From: Nemertoderma westbladi
Taxonomy: Eukaryota; Xenacoelomorpha; Nemertodermatida; Nemertodermatidae
NCBI GenBank assembly: GCA_032718475.1
Contig: JAUCBJ010002359.1
Span: forward strand, 1 to 64,000
DNA: 64,000 nucleotides
Direction: 5' to 3'
In this document: in pieces, positions 33,349-43,115 of the stretch
How positions within the stretch are numbered: position 1 is the stretch's first letter
How the letters are laid out: the number at the start of each line of letters is the position of its first letter
Notes under the pieces: generated by a model
What the model was told of the DNA's origin: nothing
The model's input: the letters and a program-made list of their open reading frames with translations, nothing else
Database searches by the model: none
Made by a program: the position numbers and the translations under genes

Positions 33349-34983
33349 CTAGAAAGCCCGTGGCCTTCGGCCACGGCTTTCTAGTTCACAAGCTTCTATA
33401 ATCAATCAATCAATGGACAATATCAAACATAAATAAATTAATTAATTAACTTAACAAAACTTTACATACGACTAACAGACTGATCCCGTTTTAGTTGCAG
33501 CTACATACAATAATAAACATAAGGCTTTATGTTGTAGTAGATACCTCCCAAGTAACACCTCCAATGGATTACAAATAATAAAATGGGAAAAGGTTTAAAC
33601 TGTGTGTGATATTTCCCCCTTAGTGGAAAACTGTATAACTGCAGAGTAGTGGTTAGCGTCCTCGCAAACATAATCTATAGTGCAGTAGGTCACTGCAGCA
33701 ACTCTATCGTATTAAAATGGAAGGTTTTAATTTCAGACATTTCGCCCCCTAGTGGCAGACTGCATAATTCTGCACTGGTTAGCGTCCTCCCCAAACACGA
33801 AGACTATGGTGTAGTAGTCCTCTGCCAAGTGCCAAGTATCAGCAAAAAAGCATTCATAAACAACAAAATTGTAGGTTTCCTCTTTTAGACAATTCATCCC
33901 CTAATAGCGGATGACTGGGGAACTGTAGACGATTCTGTGACTCCGTATGGTGTAGTAGATAGCTACCAAAGCATTAAAAACAACCAAATGAGATCAGGTT
34001 TTCACTATCGGACAATTCGCCCTCTAGCGGCGGACGGTGGAACTTCAGACGGCTCTGAGTATTACTTTGCAACGAGTTTGGGCGAGACCTTTCTAACAAG
34101 CTATATAATAACATAATAGCTATATAACTAACAAAACAATAAACTAACACAATAGAACAGGTTCCAGTTTTATTTTTGAGAATAATCAGCTGTTATTTGC
34201 GTCGAATTTCCCCTGGAGAGGGATGAATTAGTATTGCCCCTATCTGAGCCGATGATAAACACACACCCACACCAGACAGATAATAATCGATATTTATATT
34301 TAATAGATTTTAAATGTATGTATAATATTAGATAAAATAATAATACAGTAAGTAGGCCTACAGAAATTATCACTTTTAATATTCAGAACAGTAAAATAAT
34401 AAAAAAACTAAAATGTTATAAACCTCTCTTTCCACGCAGCCATTATTGATTGAGAAAGCAGAATTAGTCTTGGCTTGCTACTTACCTGTGCCCAGCCAGC
34501 TACGAGTTCAATAATTACCTAACGTTGCTATGATACAGATAAAAATCCTTCCCTATTCACTAACAATAGGCCCATTCGATCCTGCATGTCGAATATGACA
34601 TATTTATACACTATTTGATTTTTAATCAATAAATAATCATGCATATTTATATTAAACACTCGAATAAAATAAAAACTTTGTGAGAATGGGACACGGCGAA
34701 TCTACTCATGTTAATTTTATACCAGGTGGGATAAATGTTACCCCTCTAAATAATTAATTACCGATAGAAGAACCGAAATAATTCGATAAATTTCGCCCGA
34801 ACGAACACAAAATACGCATTCACGCAAGCAAACGCGTGAAATTAGCCTCGAGATAGCGATAGTTTACGTGCTCAGGACGAGAGCTTTCGATTGATGTATC
34901 ATTTGCTCAGATTGGTGCATGTGTGTCGGAGCGTATAGCTTGGACAGACTCACAGGCAGACAGAGGATATTTATATATATAGA
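33349..34983 (-). mobile_element. Non-autonomous Helitron, copy A of a dimer
   Basis: Read on the minus strand it starts TCTATATATATAAATATCCT and ends with a GC-rich hairpin (stem CCGTGGCC/GGCCACGG) followed after CTTT by CTAG and then T. TC at the 5' end, a hairpin just before CTRR, and insertion between A and T without duplication are Helitron hallmarks. Inside are imperfect direct repeats of about 120-150 bp around CCCCTAGTGGCAGACTG and GGTTAGCGTCCTC. There is no Rep/helicase. Short frames such as 33649-33888 are not genes. Confidence 0.85.
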
Positions 34984-36462
34984 CTAGGACAATATCAAAC
35001 ATAAATAAATAAATTAATTAACTTAACAAAACTTTACATAAGACTAACAGACTGATCCCGTTTTAGTTGCAGCTACAGTACATACAATAATAAACATAAG
35101 GCTTTATGTTGTAGTAGATACCTTCCAAGTAACACCTCCAATGGATTACAAATAATAAAATGTGAAAAGGTTTAAACTGTGTGTAATATTTTCCCCTTAG
35201 TGGAAAACTGTATAACTGCAGAGTAGTGGTTAGCGTCCTCGCAAACATAATCTATAGTGCAGTAGGTCACTGCAGCAACTCTATCGTATTAAAATGGAAG
35301 GTTTTAATTTCATACATTTCGCCCCCTAGTGGCAGACTGCATAATTATGCACTGGTTAGCGTCCTCCCCAAACATGACGACTATGGTGTAGTAGTCCTCT
35401 GCCAAATGCCAAGTATCAGCAAAAAAGCATTCACAAACAACAAAATTGTAGGTTTCCTCATTCAGACATTTCATCCCCTAATAGCGGCAGACTGGGGAAC
35501 TGAAGATTAGTCATCGTCTCCCCAAGCTCAAATACACACCCTACGGTGTAGTATACTCTGCTTGGTATCAGCAAAAAACATTATAAACATATTGTGTAAA
35601 GGACCTAAGTCTCAGCTAAAAATCATTATTAATAACAAAATAGGATAAGATTTTCACTTTCAGACATTTCGCCTCCTAGTGGCAGACTGAAGAACCGCAA
35701 ACTGGTCGGCGTCCTCCCAACACGCAGCTATGGTCAGGTAGAATTTATTCTGCAAAGTGTCAGCAGAGTGGTTACGATGATGCAATAACTGCTGTTATAA
35801 TTTGTAAATGTGTAAAAAATCAGCCTCGAGATAGCCTTTACAATTCATGTTCACGGGCTGAGGATGGTCTGCATTATATAGGTGCACGCACATGATAGAG
35901 TCAAGATCCAACTTGTAGGATGACGGACTGACGACCTGCTAGGCCTACCTCGCTAGCACATTGCAAAAATGAATAATTGAATCATTTTGTGTTTATGATT
36001 ATAAACAATATGTGAACTGAAAAAAGCTAATCTAAGATTTACTGCTTGTTCTTACCAATGTAAGTTAAGAACCAATCACAGTAGATCCACTCCACTCTCC
36101 TGCTGGGTCCTATTTATTGAGATTACTACTTAACCAACCCAGCCTGCTGCAGGCCACCTATGATTGGTCTGCAAGTAGCTAGCTGCCTTGCTAACTAACT
36201 CTCAGCTTTGCCAGGCCTGTACTGCCAAAAGGAATATTCGAATCACTTTGAGATTTTATCATACAACATGTTGCAGCGAATACAAAATACGCATACGCGT
36301 AAAATAAGCCTCGAGATAGCGATAGTTTACGTGCTCGGGACGAGAGCTTTCGATCGATGTATCATTCGCTCAGATTGGTGCTCATGTGTCGGAGCGTATA
36401 GCTTGGACAGACTCACAGACTCATAGACTCACAGACAGACAGAGGATATTTATATATATAGA
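34984..36462 (-). mobile_element. Non-autonomous Helitron, copy B, lacking the hairpin
   Basis: A second copy in the same orientation, joined directly to copy A: on the minus strand CTAG of B is followed at once by TCTATATATA of A. Copy B lacks the roughly 60 bp with the terminal hairpin (CTAG is joined to GGACAATATCAAAC on +). It carries its own changes, including sequence at about 35930-36230 not found in copy A. Its 5' end is TCTATATATATA at 36462, flanked by A on the minus strand. Confidence 0.85.
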
Positions 36463-36501
36463 TTATATTGTATTGTTGATATATCTTAATAATAATAATA
36501 A

Positions 36502-37095
36502 ATGGCTGACTTTAATTCAGGTCCATATAATTTAAACTTTCAAATGGGAACGAGTATGATAATTTCTGGACCATCTGGTTCTGGAAAGTCAACATTTGTG
36601 GGGAATTTAATTAAACACAAGAATGGTTGTTTCAACGAAGCCCCCTTGCGAGTATTGTATTGTTACGGGAGCAATCCCCCAACTATTCCTGGTATTACTC
36701 ACCTTTATAAAGGTTTGCCCGAAAATATAGATAGTTTAGTGAATAGTCGAGATTTATTAATTATAGATGATTTATTAACAGAAACTGAGTCCAGTACAGC
36801 TTTAACTGTATTGTTTACTAAGGTAGCTCATCATTCCAATATATTTATTTGTTTTATAACGCAAAACATGTTTTACGGTGGGAAGCATAACCGCACAAGA
36901 TCAATTAATAGCCATACTTTAGTATTAATGAAAAATCCGCGAGACAGTTTATCGGTTTTAAATTTCGCGAAGCAGATGTTACCAGGGCATTCCAAATTTT
37001 TAGTAGATTCCTATCAAGATGCGACTATTGCACCATTTTCGCATTTCTTAATTGATTTACTTACGACAGGAAACACCCGAACATTTAAGATTTAG
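36502..37095 (+). CDS. Polinton genome-packaging ATPase (FtsK/HerA, A32-like)
   Basis: A P-loop motor that in this family pumps DNA into the capsid. It is 197 residues with Walker A GPSGSGKST at 23-31, Walker B LLIIDDLL at 85-92 (Asp-Asp), and the polar sensor-type ITQN at 119-122, followed by SHTLVLMKNPRD. Length and order match other Polinton ATPases and no break is seen. The ATG follows a run of AATAAT 40 bp after the Helitron end, so the insertion may have displaced its promoter. It opens the + strand block that continues with small capsid-related proteins and integrase. Confidence 0.95.
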   Translation: MADFNSGPYNLNFQMGTSMIISGPSGSGKSTFVGNLIKHKNGCFNEAPLRVLYCYGSNPPTIPGITHLYKGLPENIDSLVNSRDLLIIDDLLTETESSTALTVLFTKVAHHSNIFICFITQNMFYGGKHNRTRSINSHTLVLMKNPRDSLSVLNFAKQMLPGHSKFLVDSYQDATIAPFSHFLIDLLTTGNTRTFKI

Positions 37096-37222
37096 ATGGA
37101 TATATTTCATAATCATAATTGTTACATTAAAAATTACATTGACTATAAACGTAGCGAAAATAATAATAATAATAATAATAAATAATTAATATTTTGTAAC
37201 AATTTTCAATAATGTTGCAACA

Positions 37223-37606
37223 ATGAATAGACTTGTGCAGAAATATCGTAACGAACTGGAATTTCTACGCAGCGCTACCCCTCAACAAAGAACTTATTTT
37301 ATTAACCATACCGCGAGTAACGAATTAATACGGCTTATTGTAAATACTGCATTAAATGTTCTAAAAGGTAATGTACAATTGACCCCTCATTCATTTAGAA
37401 ATATTCGCCGCTATAAGAAGGTATTGAAATCACTCAACCGTAAAACAAAAAATATATCAAGTTACAGAAAAAAGTTAAGCAATCAATCTGGAGGCATACT
37501 ACCGTTTCTAATACCCTTACTCGGCATTGGTGCGAAACTTGCCGCGAGTGCTGGTGCTGCCGCCGCCGGAGCAGCTATTGCGAAAAAAAATAACCGTGGA
37601 TGGTAA
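37223..37606 (+). CDS. Conserved small Polinton protein with hydrophobic C-terminus
   Basis: 127 residues. Residues 1-85 are helical and basic (EFLRSATPQQRTYFINH, LIRLIVNTALNVLKGNVQL, RRYKKVLKSLNRK). A hydrophobic, glycine/alanine-rich tail follows (GGILPFLIPLLGIGAKLAAS, AGAAAAGAAIAKKNNRGW). This basic-plus-membrane-active layout recurs next to Polinton ATPase and integrase genes and resembles adenovirus pX/pVI-type virion proteins; the functional parallel is inferred. Its stop is 2 bp before the next small gene. Confidence 0.8.
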   Translation: MNRLVQKYRNELEFLRSATPQQRTYFINHTASNELIRLIVNTALNVLKGNVQLTPHSFRNIRRYKKVLKSLNRKTKNISSYRKKLSNQSGGILPFLIPLLGIGAKLAASAGAAAAGAAIAKKNNRGW

Positions 37607-37608
37607 TA

Positions 37609-37779
37609 ATGGTTAAAACAGGAGTAACATTTAGAAAATTATATTTAGTATCGAGTAAACCGTTAGCTACTGATTTAAAACCTCAAGATATACCTAGAGT
37701 AAATACTACAAAAAGAAAACCCTTCAAAACATCAACTTCAAAGAAAATAATTAAAAAATTTCAGTTGTTCTTACGGTGA
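37609..37779 (+). CDS. Small basic protein, 56 residues
   Basis: The frame starts with ATG 2 bp after the preceding stop and ends at TGA (37777-37779), 51 bp before the integrase ATG. The product is lysine-rich with no hydrophobic segment (starts MVKTGVTFRKLYLVSSKPLA, ends KKIIKKFQLFLR). The tight spacing suggests a real gene in the block. Length and composition would fit a DNA-binding or core peptide, but no family is recognised and chance cannot be excluded. Confidence 0.5.
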   Translation: MVKTGVTFRKLYLVSSKPLATDLKPQDIPRVNTTKRKPFKTSTSKKIIKKFQLFLR

Positions 37780-37830
37780 TGCCCTTTATAAGAGATTTGA
37801 ATATACATATTACTTGCGGTTGTCGAAAAG

Positions 37831-38919
37831 ATGCCACGCAAGATGAAACCGATTTTAAGCCGAAGCTTAGACAAAAAACTGTTAAGAATTTATTTAGATC
37901 CTTCATCCCCAGCGGGTTTTGCAAGTGTCGCAAAATTAGCAAAAGCTGCAAACATCAAACCAGCTCAAGCCCAGAAATGGTTGAGTGGGCAAAAGACATA
38001 CTCCCTTCACGCTCCACGTAGACATCATTATCCAACATCTAAAATATTTACGGGAGGGTTAAAAAATATATATATGATAGATTTGGTGGATATGCAGCAA
38101 TATAAATCGCAAAATAATAATTATAACTATATATTAACATATATTGATGCCTTCAGCCGGCTTGCTTTTGCTTATGGTATGAAAACAAAAAAGGGTATTG
38201 AAATTATTAGTATATTGCAAAAAATATTCCAGAAAGGAAAACCAAACAGAATCGCAACTGATCAAGGCTCTGAGTTTCTAAATAAATCTGTAAGGAAATA
38301 TTTAGATACGTTAGGTATACAGTATTACGTAATGTACTCTGTGAATAAGGCAGCTATTGTCGAGAGATTCAATAGAACATTAAAAACAAAGATGTTCAAA
38401 ATTTTCACGCAACAGGGAAATAATGTTTGGATAAAAATTTTACCTAAGCTTATCTCGGCTTATAATAGGTCATATCATAGGACAATACAAATGACTCCCA
38501 TTGAAGTTAATAAATTTAATGAAACTGAATTAATGAATAGATTATATGGGAAATATAGACAGATTAATCACAAGAAAATAAAATTTAAAGTTGGAGATAC
38601 AGTACGATTATCTATCGCTCGTACTGCTTTTGCTAAAGGCTATCGAGAACAATGGACACGTAAATTATTTACTATTCATCGGGTCAGATTGGATAGAGTA
38701 TCAGCAGTAATGTTCGATATTAAGGACAGCGCTGGAGCTATAATAAATAGCTCATTTTATTCATACGAACTCCAAAAGGTCCACCCGAATAGTAATATTT
38801 ATCTTCCAATTGACAAAAATATTGGCAAACTTAAAGAACGTATACGCAATGGGAAGAAAGAATATTTAGTCCGATTCATCGGATCCAAGAAACAGTCGTG
38901 GGTACAGCATATTCAATAA
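37831..38919 (+). CDS. Polinton integrase (retroviral type, with chromodomain-like end)
   Basis: This enzyme would cut and join element ends to host DNA. Residues 1-65 form the N-terminal helical region (DPSSPAGFASVAKLAKAANI, WLSGQKTYSLH). The catalytic core has Asp at about 84 (IDLVDM), Asp at about 144 (ATDQGSEF) and Glu at about 178 (AAIVERFNRT). The last two are 33 residues apart, a little tighter than the common 35. A basic SH3-like region (GDTVRLS) follows, then a short chromodomain-like C-terminus (KKEYLVRFIGSKKQSWVQHI), which in this group may guide targeting to chromatin. 362 residues is normal and no stop or frame change is seen. The ATG sits 51 bp after the small basic gene. Confidence 0.95.
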   Translation: MPRKMKPILSRSLDKKLLRIYLDPSSPAGFASVAKLAKAANIKPAQAQKWLSGQKTYSLHAPRRHHYPTSKIFTGGLKNIYMIDLVDMQQYKSQNNNYNYILTYIDAFSRLAFAYGMKTKKGIEIISILQKIFQKGKPNRIATDQGSEFLNKSVRKYLDTLGIQYYVMYSVNKAAIVERFNRTLKTKMFKIFTQQGNNVWIKILPKLISAYNRSYHRTIQMTPIEVNKFNETELMNRLYGKYRQINHKKIKFKVGDTVRLSIARTAFAKGYREQWTRKLFTIHRVRLDRVSAVMFDIKDSAGAIINSSFYSYELQKVHPNSNIYLPIDKNIGKLKERIRNGKKEYLVRFIGSKKQSWVQHIQ

Positions 38920-39160
38920 GCTTAGGTTTATACTGTATATTAATTCATTTTGGTCACATATGTCCGTAATTAATCAATATTAACTCGAATGATATTACTA
39001 TATCTATAGTTCATCCGCTTTAAATAAAGCCAGTAAAATATTGATCCCTCGCATATACTGTAGAAGATGCGACAATGAACGTGGTCACAGATGTCTATAA
39101 TTTAACATTATACTGTATGTACAAAGGAGTCAAGTAGAGAGAGCTTAAATAATAATAATA
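38920..39160. other. Polinton intergenic spacer
   Basis: AT-rich non-coding spacer between integrase and the capsid gene block, ending in an AATAATAATA run before the ATG. The same run precedes the ATPase ATG and may be a shared leader feature. Confidence 0.4.
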
Positions 39161-40024
39161 ATGGCCACAGATACATATATCACTCTACTTTCAGATAGCT
39201 CATTAAACACTTATCCTAATAATAATCCTAGCGAGTTTACTGTTGATTTAGCCGAAGAATTATATATTGGTCCAAACGCTAAAATTGGGCTTGCCGAGCT
39301 ACAATACCAAGCAACATACAGTAATATTACGCTGCAAACTCAAATCTCGCTGTCAATCGGGGTAGATGCAAAAGATGCCAAATTATATAGTTTATTTCCT
39401 GGTATGCATAGCTCTATTCAAGTCATTATTGATGATATAAATAAACTGTTTAATTCTGAAGCGAAATATAGAGATTTCGAATTCATTTTTAATACAAATA
39501 ATTCTAGAATTAAATTTAAATTTCCTAAAAAGTTGAAAAAAATACAATTAAGTATACGCGGTGATTTAATACAAATTCTAGGCTTAAAACCGTTATTGGA
39601 TCAGAATCATCCGGATATTCCGAATTGGGATACTACTACAGTGGATGAATTAAGCAATATAGAACAGCCGATATTAATTTTAAATTATAGTGGACCAAAA
39701 ATTTCGGAAATTGGGATTTTAGATTTTCCAGCTCCCACCAATATAACTCGTAATAAAGATACAATTTTCATATACACAGATATTATTAAGAGCTCATTTG
39801 TTGGTGACGCTTTAGCTCCGCTCTTAAGAACCTGTCCATTAACACAATTAAATCGAAAATATATTAATCACGAATACGAGAGCATTTGCTATTACCCATT
39901 GTTGAATAAAAAACTAAAAACAATATTAATTACTTTACGTGACGGCCAAGGCGAATTAATTAATTTTAGTGGAGGTCGCACTGTTATAACACTTAAGTTA
40001 ATACGCGGTGGGGGTGATGGATGA
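39161..40024 (+). CDS. Penton-like (minor capsid) Polinton protein A
   Basis: 287 residues. It starts MATDTYITLLSDSSLNTYPN and has FTVDLAEELYIGPNAKIGLA early, a beta-rich middle, then TIFIYTDIIKSSFVGDALAP with LLRTCPL, and ends in TILITLRDGQGELINFSGGR. The pattern (short N-terminal strand with Tyr-Pro, a Y-TDII...VGD...LLR block, and a terminal strand pair) is widespread in Maverick elements and has been linked to a penton-type minor capsid protein; that is family knowledge, not proven here. Its last 17 bases overlap the start of protein B. The frame is intact. Confidence 0.75.
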   Translation: MATDTYITLLSDSSLNTYPNNNPSEFTVDLAEELYIGPNAKIGLAELQYQATYSNITLQTQISLSIGVDAKDAKLYSLFPGMHSSIQVIIDDINKLFNSEAKYRDFEFIFNTNNSRIKFKFPKKLKKIQLSIRGDLIQILGLKPLLDQNHPDIPNWDTTTVDELSNIEQPILILNYSGPKISEIGILDFPAPTNITRNKDTIFIYTDIIKSSFVGDALAPLLRTCPLTQLNRKYINHEYESICYYPLLNKKLKTILITLRDGQGELINFSGGRTVITLKLIRGGGDG

Positions 40025-40862
40025 ATTCTACGTTAGACTACCAAGTAACTCCTGTCCAATTCATTTTCCCCGCAATAGCGCTAGTAATTATCAGATCAAT
40101 TTTCATGGAGCCTTACCTATAAATCCAAACGAAAACTGGGTGGTAGGTATAAAAAGTATATTTTACTTAGCTACGTTGCCGTCCATGTATAACAATGTAG
40201 AGAATGTTATTTTATTAAAAAAAGGGAAAAAAAATTTTGAGGATACACTTCCATCCGGCTTGTTCTACAGTATCAATGATATTATAGATTATTTTAACAC
40301 TGGGGCGTTGAAAGATAAATTACAAATAGTTGAAAATACTCAGCAAAATAGGTTGCAATTTATTTTAGGGAAAACTGTACGAGAGTTATTTATAGGTCAA
40401 CAATTAGCCTATTATTTTGGAATTACTGAAAATAATCTCGGTGCGAATTTAAATCCAAATTTTAAAATTATTTTGAAGACGAAAAATAACATAAAGGGTT
40501 ATTTAATAAAGGTTATCGGAAATGAAGAAAAAGCTTACCAGATGGTATTTTTATGTTCTCAACCACCCAATTCTATTCCAGAACCTAAATCGAACATGTA
40601 CGTGACTACTAATATAATTGAAAATGAATATATTAATGATTTTGGCTTAGCTTTACTTCGGCGTGTCGCGATACCTGATGACGTGAAATATGGTAGTGTA
40701 ATAAATAAAGAATTTGTCAAGGATACAATTCATTATATCCCTGTAAAAAAATCATATAAGATAACATACATTCATATTGAAATAACAGACAAAGAAGGAA
40801 AAGATTTGAATTTTGAATACGGGACAACATCTATTACATTACACTTTAAAAAAATAAATTAA
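40008..40862 (+). CDS. Penton-like (minor capsid) Polinton protein B, paralogue of A
   Basis: 284 residues with the same plan as protein A: an N-terminal MDEFYVRLPSNSCPIHFP, then SASNYQINFHGALPINPNEN and WVVGIKSIFY, a middle block NMYVTTNIIENEYINDFGLA with LLRRVAI, and a terminal ITDKEGKDLNFEYGTTSITL. Identity to A is low by eye, so the duplication is old. The ATG lies inside the end of A (17 bp overlap) and its stop is followed by 1 bp and the next ATG, a compact virus-like arrangement. Two tandem copies could form different vertex or spike parts, which is speculative. Confidence 0.75.
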   Translation: MGVMDEFYVRLPSNSCPIHFPRNSASNYQINFHGALPINPNENWVVGIKSIFYLATLPSMYNNVENVILLKKGKKNFEDTLPSGLFYSINDIIDYFNTGALKDKLQIVENTQQNRLQFILGKTVRELFIGQQLAYYFGITENNLGANLNPNFKIILKTKNNIKGYLIKVIGNEEKAYQMVFLCSQPPNSIPEPKSNMYVTTNIIENEYINDFGLALLRRVAIPDDVKYGSVINKEFVKDTIHYIPVKKSYKITYIHIEITDKEGKDLNFEYGTTSITLHFKKIN

Positions 40863-40863
40863 A

Positions 40864-41427
40864 ATGGATTCCGATTTATTTCAAAGATACAGTAAACCTC
40901 AATATGGTGGTGCAGAATCTAATCTTGCTGTTTTTAAAGGCGGTAGAAGTACGAGAGGCTCGACGCAAGTTCCTGTTTTTCGAGGTGGTTCATATATTGA
41001 CCCTTACGGACAACAAATTGGAGCATTTGGTCCAAACTTAAAACAACGTCGTTTTCAGCGTTATCGTAGAGGTATACGGGCAAATCAACACGGGGAAGGT
41101 ATATTTACAGACGCTTTATCTACATTGAAAAAATTTGGTAAGCCATTAGCAAAAAAAGTGTTACAAAAAGCTTTACCATTTACCACAAAATTTATGAGAC
41201 AACACGTAATACCAAAAGGTAAGCGGGTCTTACATCAGCAGGCTAATACGGTTATTAATAAAGCATTAAATAAAATGAAACCATCAACCAGATCTGTTGT
41301 AGAAAAAGTTTATAGAGATTTAAAGCGACCTACTAGACCAATGTCTATGAACATACATCATCGGCGTAGTAAAAATAGAAAAATTAAAAAAGGCAAACTG
41401 AAACACTGCGAAAAAAGTATTTTTTAA
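40864..41427 (+). CDS. Basic minor capsid/core-like Polinton protein
   Basis: 187 residues, rich in Lys, Arg, Gln and Gly. The N-terminus has GG-containing segments (PQYGGAESN, FKGGRSTRGS, FRGGSYIDP). The middle RRFQRYRRGIRANQHGEGIF leads into an amphipathic helix (ALSTLKKFGKPLAKKVLQKA), and the tail is very basic (HHRRSKNRKIKKGKLK). Such proteins sit between penton and major capsid genes in Mavericks and resemble adenovirus pVI/pX in charge and helix; a DNA-condensing or membrane-disrupting role is inferred. It starts 1 bp after gene B and ends 2 bp before the major capsid gene. Confidence 0.75.
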   Translation: MDSDLFQRYSKPQYGGAESNLAVFKGGRSTRGSTQVPVFRGGSYIDPYGQQIGAFGPNLKQRRFQRYRRGIRANQHGEGIFTDALSTLKKFGKPLAKKVLQKALPFTTKFMRQHVIPKGKRVLHQQANTVINKALNKMKPSTRSVVEKVYRDLKRPTRPMSMNIHHRRSKNRKIKKGKLKHCEKSIF

Positions 41428-41429
41428 TA

Positions 41430-42689
41430 ATGTCAATTATTAAGGAATTAGATTTATTTTCTACACAGCCAATACAGACTGAATTTAAAGCAAAGCATTA
41501 TGAAACAATTTACCCAGTATCTAATCTCCGATGTGAATCTAGGGAGGTCACGTTCCTTATACCAAGATCCAATGAATTCTATACGAAACTGCAAGATGCG
41601 TTATTAATTACAAAATGTACTGTACGGTGGGATAGACGACTTGAAAACTCCCATATTTATATGTTGAATTACCCTTCAGAGACTATGTGGAGTGATATTA
41701 AAATAGACCTTAATGAGAAGCAGGTTGAAAATAGCAATAACCATTATTTCTACAAGTCGTACTTATCCAATTTATTATTTACAACTTACGAGGATAAAAA
41801 TAGGTTACTGGGGGCGGGCGGCTTTCGTCAGCCTTTATCCGAACACGGAAATGAAATTAATCCTGGCGCGCATCCTATTGGCGATGCCTTTAGTAAACAA
41901 ATGCAATTTGTAAGTGGATTGATGATTGATTTTGATACTGAAAGTAAAATAATACAACCCGGGTATGATTTAAGAATGCATTTTAGAAAAGTATCAAATT
42001 CGTTTATTTTTAAATTCACTCCAAACGCAAACGCCGTGACAAATCTTCGGCTAGAATTAGATGAAGTAAAGATCCTAATCCCTAGAATGGAGGTTAATCC
42101 GGTAATAGAAAGCAGTCACCTAAAAGGTTTAGAGAGTTACGATATTGAATATCAATTTCAAAAGAAAGAGGTTACTACATTTACTATTCCCGCTCAAACC
42201 ACAAATTACACCCAAACAAACATATTTGATGGTAAAAAACCCAAATTAGTTATTATCGGTTTTATAACAAATAACGCTTATTCTGGGGAATTAATTAGTA
42301 ACTCCTTAAAATTTGAACATTTTAATCTTAGACGTGCGGAACTGATTGTAGACGGTCTTCCAGTAGGTGGAGTAATATACGAGCCTAATTTTACAGATGG
42401 AACATACATTTTTGAGTATACTCAATTAATGAAAAACATTAATACATATATTAACGGTTATGGAGGTAATAATATAGACCATGAAACCTACTTAGGTAAT
42501 TGCCCCCTCATATCCTGGGACCTAACCGCCGACGGCTATGTTAGAGATCCGCAGCCATCGATATATACTAACGGTCAATTAAAATTAAGATTTGCCGAGC
42601 CGTTGGTTGAGACCATAAATGTAATCGTTTTTAATATTTATGATCAATCATTAAGTTTAAATAGCAGGAAAGAAATACATATCGATTAA
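41430..42689 (+). CDS. Polinton major capsid protein candidate
   Basis: 419 residues, beta-rich, with an intact frame. The start (ELDLFSTQPIQTEF, ETIYPVSNL) and the YPSETMWSDIKIDLNEKQVE...YFYKSYLSNLLFTTYEDK block match a Maverick protein often annotated in invertebrate genomes as F54H12.2-like, considered a capsid (double jelly-roll) protein. The C-terminal half has paired strand segments (SFIFKFTPNANAVTNLRLEL and LKLRFAEPLVETINVIVFNI). It sits between the basic core-like gene and the protease, 2 bp from each. A structure prediction would settle the fold; the name rests on family resemblance and position. Confidence 0.72.
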   Translation: MSIIKELDLFSTQPIQTEFKAKHYETIYPVSNLRCESREVTFLIPRSNEFYTKLQDALLITKCTVRWDRRLENSHIYMLNYPSETMWSDIKIDLNEKQVENSNNHYFYKSYLSNLLFTTYEDKNRLLGAGGFRQPLSEHGNEINPGAHPIGDAFSKQMQFVSGLMIDFDTESKIIQPGYDLRMHFRKVSNSFIFKFTPNANAVTNLRLELDEVKILIPRMEVNPVIESSHLKGLESYDIEYQFQKKEVTTFTIPAQTTNYTQTNIFDGKKPKLVIIGFITNNAYSGELISNSLKFEHFNLRRAELIVDGLPVGGVIYEPNFTDGTYIFEYTQLMKNINTYINGYGGNNIDHETYLGNCPLISWDLTADGYVRDPQPSIYTNGQLKLRFAEPLVETINVIVFNIYDQSLSLNSRKEIHID

Positions 42690-42691
42690 GT

Positions 42692-43072
42692 ATGTTATCT
42701 ACAGAGGACCTTGATATGTTTCCAGTGGGTGGTCACTATTTGGGTGCGTTTCCAGCTAACAAATTACCTAAATTAGATAATAATAAGCGGAGAGATTATG
42801 GGTTAATAGTAAATACCGATAAAGAGCATCTGCCCGGGATTCATTGGATCGCTATATATATACGAGATAATGAAGCCGAAGTATTTGATTCGTTTGGACC
42901 AAAATATCCAAACAGATGTATTGAAAAATGGCTTGAGAAAAATTCAGCAAGGTGGCGTACTACTCGCAAACAATTTCAAGACCCAAGGAGGACCACATGC
43001 GCCTATACTATTAATTCTTTAAAATTAATCGCTGACACTTGCTGGCAACTTACATTCTTATTAACTATCTGA
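42692..43072 (+). CDS. Polinton cysteine protease (adenain/Ulp1 type), short C-terminus
   Basis: Proteases of this family mature the capsid. The frame starts 2 bp after the capsid stop and reads YLGAFPANKLP, then GIHWIAIYI with the catalytic His, EVFDSFGPKYP with the acidic residue, a Gln in KQFQDPRR, and the Cys in TTCAYTI. All catalytic positions are visible, but the usual Gly after the Cys is Ala, and only about 25 residues follow, ending in ADTCWQLTFLLTI. At 126 residues it is shorter than typical relatives, so the C-terminus may have been lost by a frame change or early stop after the Cys. Whether it is active cannot be told. Confidence 0.8.
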   Translation: MLSTEDLDMFPVGGHYLGAFPANKLPKLDNNKRRDYGLIVNTDKEHLPGIHWIAIYIRDNEAEVFDSFGPKYPNRCIEKWLEKNSARWRTTRKQFQDPRRTTCAYTINSLKLIADTCWQLTFLLTI

Positions 43073-43115
43073 TAGTTCATTGTTTGACTCCCGATAAATA
43101 GGTATATTGTTTTTT

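Noticed and set aside
33349-33390. Self-cleaving ribozyme or transcription terminator at the GC-rich hairpin
   Set aside because: No ribozyme core motif is seen, and the hairpin sits just before CTAG as in Helitron 3' ends.
33649-35510. Related frames at 33649-33888 and 35226-35510
   Set aside because: They are the same stretch in the two Helitron copies, have no family match, and lie in a non-autonomous element.
37096-37185. 29-codon frame right after the ATPase stop
   Set aside because: Low complexity (a run of seven Asn from AAT repeats) and no recognised similarity; likely leader sequence.
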